Shown here in pieces: positions 44,774-54,097 of a stretch of DNA of 64,000 nucleotides; positions within the stretch are counted from its first letter, which is position 1; every line of letters starts with the position of its first letter. The notes beneath the pieces were generated by a model that saw only the letters and a program-made list of their open reading frames with translations, did no database searches and had not been told where the DNA came from. The translations under genes and the position numbers were made by a program. The DNA lies in NCBI GenBank assembly GCA_951813085.1, contig OX638348.1, forward strand, positions 2,551,627-2,615,626. The letters are read 5' to 3'. This stretch comes from an uncultured Opitutaceae bacterium. GTDB taxonomy: Bacteria > Verrucomicrobiota > Verrucomicrobiia > Opitutales > Opitutaceae.

Positions 44774-46210
44774 CTAGAGCATCTTGCCTGGCTTGATCTT
44801 AAGGGCCGTTGGAAAACGCTTTCCCCACTTGGCAGCCTCCCGCTTGAATTGATCCACCTGCTTCGGGGCAGCTCCTACGAAGCGGCTGGACTGAGACACA
44901 ATTCCCGCTAGCTGATCGAGCGAAAGCGGAATCCGACCATCCGCAGCAAGACGTTCAAGAAGCTTGGCCTCTCCAGGTCTTCCCTCCCGGATCTCTTTAC
45001 TGGCCGCGAGCGCGTTTTCCTTGATCGCAAGATGCGCTCCCTCTCTTCCAGCGCCTGCTTTCACCGCTTCCATTAGAATAGTCGTCGTCGCCAAGAACGG
45101 CAGCTGCACCGCATTCTCAGAGGCGATCGCCTTTTCAAAGACCTGCATCTGGCCCAGCACGGTCAGAAAGGCTTCCAGCAATCCATCGATAGCGAAAAAA
45201 GCGTCCGGAAGCATGACGCGACGCACAACCGAGCAGGATACATCACCTTCATTCCATTGGCCCCCTGTCAAGCCAGAGGCCATGGCGGCATATCCTTTTA
45301 GTATTGTGCCAAATCCATGGATACGTTCACTCGTTCTACAATTCACTTTGTGAGGCATGACCGAAGAGCCTACTTGCCCTTTCGCAAATCCTTCGCTCAT
45401 CAATCCTTGCCCCGCCATTAGCCGCACAGTCGTTGTCATGTTAACAGCCGACGAAGCCAACTGTTCAAGAGCTGTTACTGTATCTAAATCCACACTACGA
45501 GGATATACTTGCCCGACATTGCTAAGCACTTTTCTAAATCCCAAGTGCGATACGATCTTCTTCTCCAGCTCCGCGACCTTGCGGGCATCTCCGTCGAAGA
45601 GCGTTTGCTGGTCCAATTGCGTCCCCACGGCTCCCTTGAGTCCTCGCGCGGGATACCGGTCCGTAAGGTCGTTTAGCCGATCGATGCCAACCAAAAGCTC
45701 CTGCCCCGCCATAGCTAGGCGTTTTCCGAGCGTGCTCGCTTGAGCGGGAACATTGTGCGTACGCGCGGTGATCATTAGATCGCGGTATTCGACAGCCCGC
45801 TCTGCGAGTCGGTTCAGGCACGCGATCGCTTTCAATCGCGTCAACTCAAGTGACCGGATCACTTGAAGCTGCTCCACGTTCTCGGTAAGATCTCGGCTCG
45901 TCATTCCCAGGTGGGCAAACTCGTATCCCGCCAACGCAGAGAATTCCTCGATGCGCGCCTTTACGTCATGCAGCGACTTGCGCTCGCGGCGATCGATCGA
46001 AGCCAGGTTCACCTTGCCCTTGACCGACTCATACGCCTTGATCGCTTTCAAGGGAATCTTCAGCCCAAGCTCTCTCTGCGCCTTGAGCACTGCGATCCAA
46101 TAGTCGCGCTCGATCAATACGCGGCCTTCGGCAGACCAAATTTCCTTCATCGCGCTCGACGCATACCGATCGGCGAGAACATTTCTGATAACTGATTTCG
46201 TTCCTGGCAT
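44774..46210 (-). CDS. purB: Adenylosuccinate lyase
   Basis: The 478-residue fumarase/aspartase-superfamily enzyme cleaves adenylosuccinate and SAICAR in purine synthesis. Evidence: GMTSRDLTENVEQLQ, TARTHNVPAQAST with the catalytic His, and the signature GSSVMPHKVN with the mobile-loop catalytic Ser, all in order. Length fits PurB. It is a convergent neighbour of osmC and divergent from the sulfotransferase gene. Confidence 0.93.
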   Translation of the reverse strand: MPGTKSVIRNVLADRYASSAMKEIWSAEGRVLIERDYWIAVLKAQRELGLKIPLKAIKAYESVKGKVNLASIDRRERKSLHDVKARIEEFSALAGYEFAHLGMTSRDLTENVEQLQVIRSLELTRLKAIACLNRLAERAVEYRDLMITARTHNVPAQASTLGKRLAMAGQELLVGIDRLNDLTDRYPARGLKGAVGTQLDQQTLFDGDARKVAELEKKIVSHLGFRKVLSNVGQVYPRSVDLDTVTALEQLASSAVNMTTTVRLMAGQGLMSEGFAKGQVGSSVMPHKVNCRTSERIHGFGTILKGYAAMASGLTGGQWNEGDVSCSVVRRVMLPDAFFAIDGLLEAFLTVLGQMQVFEKAIASENAVQLPFLATTTILMEAVKAGAGREGAHLAIKENALAASKEIREGRPGEAKLLERLAADGRIPLSLDQLAGIVSQSSRFVGAAPKQVDQFKREAAKWGKRFPTALKIKPGKML

Positions 46211-46338
46211 CTGAAACCTTCACCCTGAATCCGGAAGAAAGAATTTAAAGCATTTTCGCTCGAAAGAACCGCTTGCGGCGATCGGACTCATTTTCTTGTT
46301 GTGGCCAACCTCCACGGAACCTTCCATGAGCCCTTGCA

Positions 46339-47055
46339 ATGACGTCTCAAACAAAAGAACCAACGGACAGAACGATCGCGCTAGAGCTCAGCGTCATGCG
46401 TTCGGGTTCGACTCTCCTGAAAGCCCTCATGTCCGCGGCGCCAGACATCTCAAGCCTACCCGAAACCAATTTCCAGAAATACCAGTCCCGGAATGCTCGA
46501 GCGGAAATATCGGAGCTTTGCGACGAACGGATCATCGTCCTCAAGCGCCCCGCGTGGTTCAACGAAACCAAGCGATATCCAATTCTGCCGAATGTCTCGA
46601 AGGCGAAACGGGTCATTTTAGCCCGGGACGTCCACACGACTACTGCTTCGCTCAGAAAAATGGCGTTTCGCAAGCTCGAACCCTGGATCCCTAAAGCGGC
46701 TGATCAGTGGCTCGCGAATCGCTATTGGGCTCAAGTATACCATACGCTCCACGATAGATTTCCAGACAACGGCACCACCAATTTTTGGATACGATACGAG
46801 GATCTCGCCGAAGAGCCGATCGAGTGGACCGAAAAGCTCTTTCGATTTCTTGGATCCAAACGAACGGAAGGCGTCGACTCCTACCCCCCTCCAGAAGGCT
46901 ACGATTGGAAATGGGGCAGCGACGATGGAGGCGACAAGATCAAGAGCCTAAGCGTACAAGCTCCTAAAATTCCGCAGTCATCTTGGGACATTCTTGAGCG
47001 GGTCAAGCACCTCGATCTCGTGGCTAAGGTTCGGACAAAGCTTGGCTACGCCTAG
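46339..47055 (+). CDS. Sulfotransferase family protein
   Basis: The 238-residue protein has the PAPS 5'-phosphosulfate loop SVMRSGSTLLKALM near residue 19 and a later ILARDVHTTTASLRKM resembling the 3'-phosphate loop. The C-terminal part IRYEDLAEEPIEWTEKLFRFLG is typical of sulfotransferases. It would transfer sulfate from PAPS to an unknown acceptor. Its 3' end overlaps the convergent glycosyltransferase by 4 bp. Interesting given the sulfatase cluster 35 kb away, but no functional link is shown. Confidence 0.88.
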   Translation: MTSQTKEPTDRTIALELSVMRSGSTLLKALMSAAPDISSLPETNFQKYQSRNARAEISELCDERIIVLKRPAWFNETKRYPILPNVSKAKRVILARDVHTTTASLRKMAFRKLEPWIPKAADQWLANRYWAQVYHTLHDRFPDNGTTNFWIRYEDLAEEPIEWTEKLFRFLGSKRTEGVDSYPPPEGYDWKWGSDDGGDKIKSLSVQAPKIPQSSWDILERVKHLDLVAKVRTKLGYA

Positions 47056-48230
47056 CCCACAGCGTCCTGATAGATTTTCTCTAGTCGATCACCGATCTTG
47101 TCTATGCGATGCTCATTGGCATTGCGAAGGGCCGCGGCGCTCATCTCGCGATGTAGCGTTTCGTCCTTCATCAACCGAATCATGGCGTTAGCCATTCCAA
47201 ACTCGTCGTCGGGCTCAAATATCAATCCATCGTTCCCATGCTGAACGAGCTCCGGGATTCCCCTCGCTCGAGGACCTATCATAGGCAAGCCAAACGCCAT
47301 TGCCTCCAGTAGGCTAACCGGCTGATTTTCCGTCTTGCTGGCCGTCACGAAGGCGTCTCCGAGCAATGGATAGTTCTCCTTCATGAGTATGTCCCGCTCG
47401 ATTCGCCCCGTCCGGATAACGTTATTGGAGATGCCAAATTCTTCCAGCTTTCGGTCTATGGACGGATCCGAAGGACCTGCTCCGACGATAACCAGCTTCG
47501 CCTTCGGATTGACCCGAACCACTTGATTGAAGGCGCCAAGCATTACCTCCAAGGATTTCTCAGGAGAAATGCGACCCACGTAGATGAACGCGAAATCATC
47601 GATGCCAAGCGAGCGACGAAATGCGGAAATTTCCTCCTTTGGCCGGAATTGGATACGCTCGATACCGTTTGACAAGAGTGTCGCTTGCGTTGAAAGCCCG
47701 CGCTGCACAAGATTGTCGCGCACCGATTTCGACGGGCTCACGATATGCGTGCAGCGATTGAAGAACGTGACCGAATACTTCCACATCGCCTTTCGCGTAA
47801 ATGAAAAGTTTGGGATGTGAAATTGCTTCAGGTACTCGGGCTCTGCAAAGAACGTATGGAAAGTGCCAATGACAGGCACTTTTTTCCAGCGACCTAGCAA
47901 CATCCCCTCGAGCCCGCAGCCGAACTCAGTGTGAACGTGTATCAAGTCGGGCGACTTCTTTTTGAGCCGCCTATAGGTGAACAGGAAGAGCGGCACCGAG
48001 AACCTCAGCTTTGGAATATTTGGCGTGGGCACCGATAGCGGGAGGCCAAAGCAGCTAATGCTCGGATCTAAACCAAGGATCGAATCTAGCTGATCCTGCC
48101 GTTTAGCGCGAGGATGGAAAATGCTGACGTCGTGCCCGCGGGACGCCATCTCATTCGCCTGATTAAAGACGGCCGAGCTGACTCCGGATATGTAGGGCAG
48201 GAAGCTATCTGTAAATAGGCAGATGCGCAT
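47052..48230 (-). CDS. Glycosyltransferase family 4 protein
   Basis: The 392-residue GT-B enzyme starts at ATG 48230 (frame open to 48272 but the Rossmann strand MRICLFTDSFLPYISG needs this start). Donor-domain motifs: YVGRISPEKSLEVML, GAGPSDPSIDRKLEE and a nucleotide-sugar site SLLEAMAFGLPMIGPRARGIPE. Probably transfers a hexose to a lipid or polysaccharide; the family includes glycolipid enzymes. Cytoplasmic side of the membrane. Confidence 0.9.
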   Translation of the reverse strand: MRICLFTDSFLPYISGVSSAVFNQANEMASRGHDVSIFHPRAKRQDQLDSILGLDPSISCFGLPLSVPTPNIPKLRFSVPLFLFTYRRLKKKSPDLIHVHTEFGCGLEGMLLGRWKKVPVIGTFHTFFAEPEYLKQFHIPNFSFTRKAMWKYSVTFFNRCTHIVSPSKSVRDNLVQRGLSTQATLLSNGIERIQFRPKEEISAFRRSLGIDDFAFIYVGRISPEKSLEVMLGAFNQVVRVNPKAKLVIVGAGPSDPSIDRKLEEFGISNNVIRTGRIERDILMKENYPLLGDAFVTASKTENQPVSLLEAMAFGLPMIGPRARGIPELVQHGNDGLIFEPDDEFGMANAMIRLMKDETLHREMSAAALRNANEHRIDKIGDRLEKIYQDAVG

Positions 48231-48326
48231 AAAAGATCGATCAGTCAAACGACGCTCGATGGCTCGGGGCAACCTAATTCAGCCCCGTTCACTGCTCGAC
48301 CTGTTGGCTCCTTTTAACGAGAACAG

Positions 48327-49433
48327 CTATGCAAGGCAGCGGATGGATAGATTGCGAAGGACCTCTTCTTGCTCATTAGGCCTTTCGACGATCTCCTCAA
48401 ACGCCCGGATGAACTCCGCTTGGTGATCGATCAATCGCTTCAATGTCGGCATCTTTCTCTCGCCTACCAATTTCCCCATGTACCAGAGGTTTTGAGTAAA
48501 GACATTGAAAGCGCTTTTGTCTGACAAGCCATCGAACCGATCGGAGTACTTTGCAGCAGCGCTTTCGAAGCTCGGCTTCGAGATTCCCCGTCCTCCTAAT
48601 TGAATGTCGCCCCCATCGGAAAGAGATTTCAACTGGATCAAGAGACGGTTCCGGTTCTGCAGGGATGCGATCACCGGTCGAGCATCGTGTCCCGCGAAAA
48701 AATGCCGTCTGAGCGCATCCAAGGTCCACTTGAGATTGCGCGAAAAAAACGCTTCGGTCGCCTCGAAAAAGTCGCCCTCGCCGAAATTGGACACTAGCTC
48801 CTCAATCAGCTTGGGCGTAATCTCGTCTCCCTCATTTCCGAGATAGGTCGCCATTTTCCGCGCTTCCTCCAACAAAAGCCGGGCGTTCGCATTCACTTTG
48901 CTAATGAGAATCTCTTGGGCCTGATTCCCAATCGTGACGCCAAGCGATTCGCACTCGTCTTCCAATAGGGCGACAAGCGATTCGACACCATTGCCCCGCG
49001 AATCCATTCCTCCCGAAAAGAGGTACTCGCCTTCCTTTTCCAGCCACTTCGAAAATCGTTTCCTCCTATCCACTGGCGAGGCAGATATGAGGACCCCCAC
49101 TTCATCCGGAGAAAGCCCTTCCAGTATTTCACGGAGATCTTCGCACGCGGTCTGCGTCCCCTCAGCTCTACCCGTCGGGTTGTCTGCGAGAAAGATGCAA
49201 CCCTTGAGCCACACGACGCGCTTTCCTCCGAACAAGCCTAAAGTCTGCGTCGCCTCGCGAAATAGATTCACGATCTGAACGACGTCTTCCACTTTTCCTG
49301 CATGGCCGCTGATCACTTCCTTGGAAAAGTCGTCATCTATTTCAGCGCACATTTCCTTCCAGGTCTTTGCGGCCAAGCGAAGAGCTAGGAAGTCGTCCGG
49401 ACCAGAAATGTAGGTGAAGCGGGCTGTCGACAT
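48327..49433 (-). CDS. holA: DNA polymerase III delta subunit
   Basis: The 368-residue protein has the AAA+-like N-terminal region FTYISGPDDFLALRLA (degenerate P-loop as in HolA), KRVVWLKGCIF and the conserved middle GDFFEATEAFFSRNLKWTLDAL, then a C-terminal bundle (MGKLVGERKMPTLKRL). Delta opens the beta sliding clamp as part of the clamp loader. Length fits HolA. Confidence 0.88.
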   Translation of the reverse strand: MSTARFTYISGPDDFLALRLAAKTWKEMCAEIDDDFSKEVISGHAGKVEDVVQIVNLFREATQTLGLFGGKRVVWLKGCIFLADNPTGRAEGTQTACEDLREILEGLSPDEVGVLISASPVDRRKRFSKWLEKEGEYLFSGGMDSRGNGVESLVALLEDECESLGVTIGNQAQEILISKVNANARLLLEEARKMATYLGNEGDEITPKLIEELVSNFGEGDFFEATEAFFSRNLKWTLDALRRHFFAGHDARPVIASLQNRNRLLIQLKSLSDGGDIQLGGRGISKPSFESAAAKYSDRFDGLSDKSAFNVFTQNLWYMGKLVGERKMPTLKRLIDHQAEFIRAFEEIVERPNEQEEVLRNLSIRCLA

Positions 49434-49515
49434 CGGGAAGAATCATGGCGGACTCTTTTCGAATGGAAAGGCTTTTTACAAGGCTGGGCAACCAAATCTT
49501 GCCTATCCTCAGATC

Positions 49516-50748
49516 ATGCTCAATCAAGGAATCGTGATATCCGTTCAAGAAGCCGAATCGATCATCGCAGAAAAAATCTGCCCGTTCTCTCCCGAATCAG
49601 TGCCTATTTCAAATGCATCGGGACGTGTATTGGTGGAATCCTTACAATCGGATCGGGATCTCCCTCCATTCAACCGCTCAACGTTCGACGGTATCGCGCT
49701 CTCGAGCAAAGCGCTCGAAAAAGGGCAACGCGAATTCCCGATCGCAGGAATCGGATACGCAGGGTCGCCGCAACTCGCATTGCCCGATATTGAATCTTGC
49801 ATTGAAATCATGACCGGCGCTCCATTGCCAGATACTGCAGATTGCGTCGCGAAAATCGAGGATATCCGCATTGAATCCGGCATAGCCTATCTACCGGATT
49901 CGCTTCATCTCAAAACCGGCTATGGGGTCCACCCGCAAGGATCCGACAGCGCAAAAGGCAGCACCGTCCTTCAAAAAGGCTGTCGTCTCACGGCAAAGGA
50001 GCTTTCAGTAGCCGCATCGATAGGCCAAGACAAATTAAGCGTTTCGACGCTTCCGCGTATTTCAATAGTCACTACAGGCGATGAACTTGTAGAAATATTC
50101 AAAGCGCCCCGTCCGCACCAGATTAGGCGATCGAACGATCTCGCTCTCGAAGTAGCCCTCAAAAGCGCGGGCTATTCTCAAATCGAACGCCGCCACGCCG
50201 CAGACGATCCCGAGAAGACGGAATCAGTCGTCAATTCCGTACTCGAGCAATCCGACGTCGTCATCCTAGCAGGGGGCGTTTCGAAGGGGAAAAGAGACTA
50301 CCTACCCGACGCACTGGAAAACGCCGGCTTCGCCAAGGCGTTTCAATGGGTGAGCCAACGCCCTGGAAAACCGCTATGGTTCGGGGACTCGACGTCAAGC
50401 GAGCGACCTATCTTCGTTTTTGCGCTGCCTGGGAACCCAGTCTCGTGCTTTACTTGCCTGCATCGCTACGTTTTGCCTGCTTTGAATAAAATGAGCGGAC
50501 AGCGCCCAACGCCGCCAAGATTCTCCGCCCTAGCTTCGGACTTCTCATTCAAGCCGCCGCTAACCCTATTCCTTCCAGTAACGTTGGAAAGCGACCCAAC
50601 CGGGTTGCAAGTCGCTCGTCCCCTCCCCTTCAACACGTCCGGCGACTATGTTTCGGTAGCCCGCACGGATGGTTTCCTCGAGCTACCGCGCGAAGATTCG
50701 GAATTCCCGAAGGGGGCCGCCTTTCGCTACTTCCCCTGGCAGACCTAG
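49516..50748 (+). CDS. moeA: Molybdopterin molybdenumtransferase MoeA
   Basis: The 410-residue protein inserts molybdate into MPT-AMP. Evidence: N-terminal SVQEAESIIAEKI, RDLPPFNRSTFDGIA (family signature), SIVTTGDELVE, and VILAGGVSKGKRDYL with GNPVSCFTC. ATG 49516 is used because upstream frame (to 49414) overlaps the divergent holA start. It is the first gene of moeA-moaC-moaD-moaE. Confidence 0.94.
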   Translation: MLNQGIVISVQEAESIIAEKICPFSPESVPISNASGRVLVESLQSDRDLPPFNRSTFDGIALSSKALEKGQREFPIAGIGYAGSPQLALPDIESCIEIMTGAPLPDTADCVAKIEDIRIESGIAYLPDSLHLKTGYGVHPQGSDSAKGSTVLQKGCRLTAKELSVAASIGQDKLSVSTLPRISIVTTGDELVEIFKAPRPHQIRRSNDLALEVALKSAGYSQIERRHAADDPEKTESVVNSVLEQSDVVILAGGVSKGKRDYLPDALENAGFAKAFQWVSQRPGKPLWFGDSTSSERPIFVFALPGNPVSCFTCLHRYVLPALNKMSGQRPTPPRFSALASDFSFKPPLTLFLPVTLESDPTGLQVARPLPFNTSGDYVSVARTDGFLELPREDSEFPKGAAFRYFPWQT

Positions 50749-50805
50749 AATGCCAAGCGGCTACTCGACAACTTGAATCAAGCCCCTATAAACCCATTTC
50801 GAAAC

Positions 50806-51282
50806 ATGACCGAATTCACTCACATCGACGAGAACCAGCAGCCCCAAATGGTAGACGTTGGAGGCAAGTCCACTACACGGCGAACGGCCCGCGCCGAAGC
50901 AATCGTCAATCTCACTGAAGACGTCGTTTCACGATTCGAGGATGGAGAAATCCAAAGCAAGAAAGGCCCCGTATTCCACACAGCGATCTTAGCAGGAATA
51001 CAGGCGGCAAAAAAGACGAGCGACCTGATACCGCTCTGCCATCCGCTACCCCTCACGAAATGCTCCGTCACCATAGAGAGAAGGGATGAATGCCGCGTCA
51101 TCGTACGGACCGAAGTAAGCACAGACGCCAAGACGGGCGTAGAAATGGAAGCCCTTTCCGCCGCCAGCGGAGCCGCGCTAACGCTCTACGACATGTGCAA
51201 GGCCGTCACCAAAGGAATCGTGATTGAATCCATACGGCTTATCGAAAAAACAGGAGGCAAAAGCGGCTTCAAAGCATCCTAG
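50806..51282 (+). CDS. moaC: Cyclic pyranopterin monophosphate synthase MoaC
   Basis: The 158-residue protein matches MoaC throughout: MVDVGGKSTTRRTARAEA, PVFHTAILAGIQAAKKT, LIPLCHPLPLTKC and VEMEALSAASGAALTLYDMCKAV. It makes cPMP from the MoaA product, acting as a hexamer. ATG 50806 is chosen over TTG 50773. No moaA is seen in the window. Confidence 0.96.
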   Translation: MTEFTHIDENQQPQMVDVGGKSTTRRTARAEAIVNLTEDVVSRFEDGEIQSKKGPVFHTAILAGIQAAKKTSDLIPLCHPLPLTKCSVTIERRDECRVIVRTEVSTDAKTGVEMEALSAASGAALTLYDMCKAVTKGIVIESIRLIEKTGGKSGFKAS

Positions 51283-51301
51283 AAATCGGAGAACGAATCC
51301 C

Positions 51302-51541
51302 ATGAAGATCCATGTCGAGTACTACGCGATCCTGAAAGAGCAACGTGGCTGTTCCCAGGAGAACTTGGATACGGATGCCGCGACGCCCCGCGCGCTCTAT
51401 GCATCGCTAAAGGGGGACCATGCGTTTACCCTTGAAGATTCCGATTTGAAAGTCGCTGTGAACGAAGATTTCGCCTCCTGGGATGACGCGCTCGAAGAGG
51501 GCGATACCGTTGTATTCATCCCTCCGGTCGCCGGGGGCTAA
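51302..51541 (+). CDS. moaD: Molybdopterin synthase small subunit MoaD
   Basis: The 79-residue ubiquitin-like protein ends in the VAGG tail that is thiocarboxylated to carry sulfur. N-terminal strand KIHVEYYAIL and the FIPPVAGG end are typical. It lies 19 bp after moaC and 16 bp before moaE. Confidence 0.93.
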   Translation: MKIHVEYYAILKEQRGCSQENLDTDAATPRALYASLKGDHAFTLEDSDLKVAVNEDFASWDDALEEGDTVVFIPPVAGG

Positions 51542-51557
51542 CGCCGATTCAATATTC

Positions 51558-52001
51558 ATGGAATCACCCTTTTGGATAACCGAATCCCCCATCGAACCCA
51601 CTGCGCTGAAGAAGACCTTGCAAGGCGCCGCCTCTGGCGCGTTCGCATCTTTCGAAGGCTGGGTACGGAATCACAATGAGGGCAAGCAGGTAAATGCCCT
51701 CGAATACAGCGCCTACAAGCCATTGGCTGAGAAAGAAGGGGCGCGAATCATTGAAGAAGCCAAAGAGAAATTCGCGGTTGAAGCGGCCACCTGCGTGCAT
51801 CGAGTTGGACCCTTGGAAATAGGCGATATCGCCATTTGGGTGGGCGTTTCGGCGCCGCATCGATCCGCCTCATTCGAAGCTTGCCGCTTCATAGTCGACG
51901 AGATCAAGGCCCGTGTACCCATCTGGAAACGAGAGGGCTATCAAGACGGTCTCACCGACTGGATAAACTGCCCTTCGCAAGAGCTCAGGAAACCCCTCTA
52001 G
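51558..52001 (+). CDS. moaE: Molybdopterin synthase catalytic subunit MoaE
   Basis: The 147-residue protein has the MoaE features GAFASFEGWVRNHNEG, LEYSAYKPLAE, HRVGPLEIGDIAIWVGV, SAPHR and VPIWKRE with the active-site Lys residues. It forms MPT synthase with MoaD. ATG 51558 is used. Confidence 0.95.
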   Translation: MESPFWITESPIEPTALKKTLQGAASGAFASFEGWVRNHNEGKQVNALEYSAYKPLAEKEGARIIEEAKEKFAVEAATCVHRVGPLEIGDIAIWVGVSAPHRSASFEACRFIVDEIKARVPIWKREGYQDGLTDWINCPSQELRKPL

Positions 52002-52106
52002 ACGGCGTTGTTCCAAAACCGAGGATTGCTCCGGGAATTACGCATTCGCGCCTTAAGTCAGGGGGACTCCAAGTCGTTAAGCCTTTCGGAGAATTATCGA
52101 AACAAG

Positions 52107-52370
52107 ATGCTCTACGTGGAACGGCTATTCGAATCATTACAACCTCTTTACAACCAATCATGGTTCCCCTACGCCCTAGGGATTGTGGGGATTATATTCG
52201 CGTACTCGGTTTTCAAGACTCTAAGTTCGCTCCCCAAGCTCGTCATGTACCCGATTATTGGAGCTACGTGCGTCATCATTTGCATCAACTGGGTTTACAA
52301 CCGAAACGAGCCCGAGATGCTGACGCCTATTGTGGACATGATCGCTCCGTGGTTGCCGAGCAAGGTCTAG
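52107..52370 (+). CDS. Small membrane protein, unknown
   Basis: An 87-residue protein from ATG 52107 has two predicted transmembrane helices (FPYALGIVGIIFAYSVF and LVMYPIIGATCVIICINWVY) and a short C-terminal tail. The frame also opens at TTG 52008, but that would overlap the moaE region with polar sequence, so the ATG is preferred. No family is recognised. It lies between moaE and gnd. Confidence 0.6.
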   Translation: MLYVERLFESLQPLYNQSWFPYALGIVGIIFAYSVFKTLSSLPKLVMYPIIGATCVIICINWVYNRNEPEMLTPIVDMIAPWLPSKV

Positions 52371-52384
52371 GATCTAAATCAACG

Positions 52385-52425
52385 TTATCCACAGTCCGCT
52401 CGGTTGCGATCACACACGTGTGTGA
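52385..52425. promoter_or_regulatory. DnaA box and 16-bp palindrome upstream of gnd
   Basis: TTATCCACA at 52385-52393 is a perfect consensus DnaA box. At 52410-52425 TCACACACGTGTGTGA is a perfect palindrome of 16 bp, a likely dimeric repressor or activator site. Both lie within 125 bp of the gnd start. Confidence 0.45.
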
Positions 52426-52507
52426 GTAATTAGCGCCAATCGTGGTTTCGTGCTTGCTGGCAAAAGAGCCCCGCCCTTATATGGCCGCTCTTTATCAGAA
52501 ACTATCG

Positions 52508-54010
52508 ATGTCAAATCCACAATCCGACATAGGACTCGTAGGACTCGCGGTCATGGGTCAAAATCTAGCCCTCAACATCGCCGATCACGGATTCCGTATT
52601 TCGGTCTACAACCGAACCACGTCCAAGACCGATGCGTTCGTGGATGCGAATCCCGACACGCCGGGCGGCCTATTCGGGGCGCCGTCGATTGAAGCGTTCG
52701 TCCAGTCGATCAAGCGACCGCGAAAGATCATAATTCTAGTGCAGGCGGGCCGCGCGAGCGATGCGGTTATCGATGGCCTGTTGCCGCTGCTCGATCCAGA
52801 CGATATTATTATCGATGGAGGAAACGCGCTTTGGACCGACACGATTAGACGCGAGAAGGACCTCAACGAGAAGGGATTCCGATTTATCGGATCTGGCGTC
52901 TCGGGAGGCGAGGAAGGCGCGCGTTTCGGGCCATCGCTGATGCCAGGAGGAAAAGAATCCGCTTGGGACGAGCTAAAGCCAATTTGGGAAGCAATCGCCG
53001 CAAAAGTCGATGCAGAGACAGGCAAGCCCATTGAAGGGGCCTCTCCGGGCAAGCCCGTTGAAGGCGGCGTCACATGTACGACTTATATCGGCGAAAATGG
53101 GGCGGGACACTATGTGAAGATGGTCCACAACGGCATCGAGTATGGCGACATGCAGATGATCTGCGAATCGTATGCCCTGATGTCCAAGCTCTTGGGAATG
53201 TCGCCTAGTGAAATGAGCGCTGTATTCGGAAAATGGAACGAAGGCTTGCTCGATTCGTTCCTGATTGAGATCACCACCGACATTCTTCAGCAAACCGATC
53301 CCGACACGGGCGCGCCATTCGTCGACGTCGTTTTAGACACAGCTGGCCAAAAAGGGACCGGCAAGTGGACGTCGGTAAACGCGCTCGACATGGGCATTGC
53401 CGCTCCATCCATCGCAGAAGCGGTTTTCGCTCGATGCTTGAGCGCCGTGAAAGAGGAACGCGTCGCGGCTTCGAAAATTATCAACCCCGTCTTTGACGCG
53501 TACGAGGGTGACAAAGACGATTTCATCCAAGCGATCCACGATGCGCTGTATTGCTCGAAAATCTGCTCGTACGCTCAAGGGTTCCAGCTTATGCGGGCCG
53601 CGCAGGAAGAATACGATTGGAAACTCGATTTTGGAGCGATCTCGATGATTTTCAGAGGAGGCTGCATCATCCGCGCCGCCTTCCTGCAAAAGATCTACGA
53701 AGCCTACCAACGCGATCCAAACTTGGCGAATCTGCTCCTTGATCCCTACTTCAAGGGAGAGATCGACCGCTGCCAGGGCAATTGGCGCAAAGTCGTTGCC
53801 GCTGCTGCAACCAGCGGAATTCCCATACCGACCTTCATGTCATCGCTCGCCTACTACGACAGCTACCGCAGCGATCGTCTACCTGCCAACTTGCTGCAAG
53901 CGCAACGTGACTACTTCGGAGCTCACACTTACGAGCGGACAGACCGAGATCGTGGGCAATTTTTTCACATCGATTGGCCCGATCCAGCTCGACCGCAAAT
54001 CGAGGCATAG
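52508..54010 (+). CDS. gnd: 6-phosphogluconate dehydrogenase, decarboxylating
   Basis: The 500-residue enzyme converts 6-phosphogluconate to ribulose 5-phosphate. Evidence: [15 protein letters not shown] with the NADP Rossmann fold, substrate sites [19 protein letters not shown] and [13 protein letters not shown], and [18 protein letters not shown] 52508 fits the family N-terminus, although ATG 52481 and TTG 52442 are in frame. There is a short insertion (about residues 165-182, [18 protein letters not shown]) before the catalytic Lys loop. A terminator follows at 54042. Confidence 0.94.
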   Translation: MSNPQSDIGLVGLAVMGQNLALNIADHGFRISVYNRTTSKTDAFVDANPDTPGGLFGAPSIEAFVQSIKRPRKIIILVQAGRASDAVIDGLLPLLDPDDIIIDGGNALWTDTIRREKDLNEKGFRFIGSGVSGGEEGARFGPSLMPGGKESAWDELKPIWEAIAAKVDAETGKPIEGASPGKPVEGGVTCTTYIGENGAGHYVKMVHNGIEYGDMQMICESYALMSKLLGMSPSEMSAVFGKWNEGLLDSFLIEITTDILQQTDPDTGAPFVDVVLDTAGQKGTGKWTSVNALDMGIAAPSIAEAVFARCLSAVKEERVAASKIINPVFDAYEGDKDDFIQAIHDALYCSKICSYAQGFQLMRAAQEEYDWKLDFGAISMIFRGGCIIRAAFLQKIYEAYQRDPNLANLLLDPYFKGEIDRCQGNWRKVVAAAATSGIPIPTFMSSLAYYDSYRSDRLPANLLQAQRDYFGAHTYERTDRDRGQFFHIDWPDPARPQIEA

Positions 54011-54041
54011 GCCAGGCAGAAAGCGATTTTATCAATCTATT

Positions 54042-54073
54042 AAAAGCCAACTCCTTGCGAGTTGGCTTTTTTT
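54042..54073 (+). terminator. Intrinsic terminator of gnd
   Basis: AAAAGCCAACTC pairs with GAGTTGGCTTTT around a CTTGC loop and ends in T7, a classical rho-independent terminator 32 bp after the gnd stop. Confidence 0.85.
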
Positions 54074-54097
54074 GCGGTTTATATACGGTTGCAAGTC

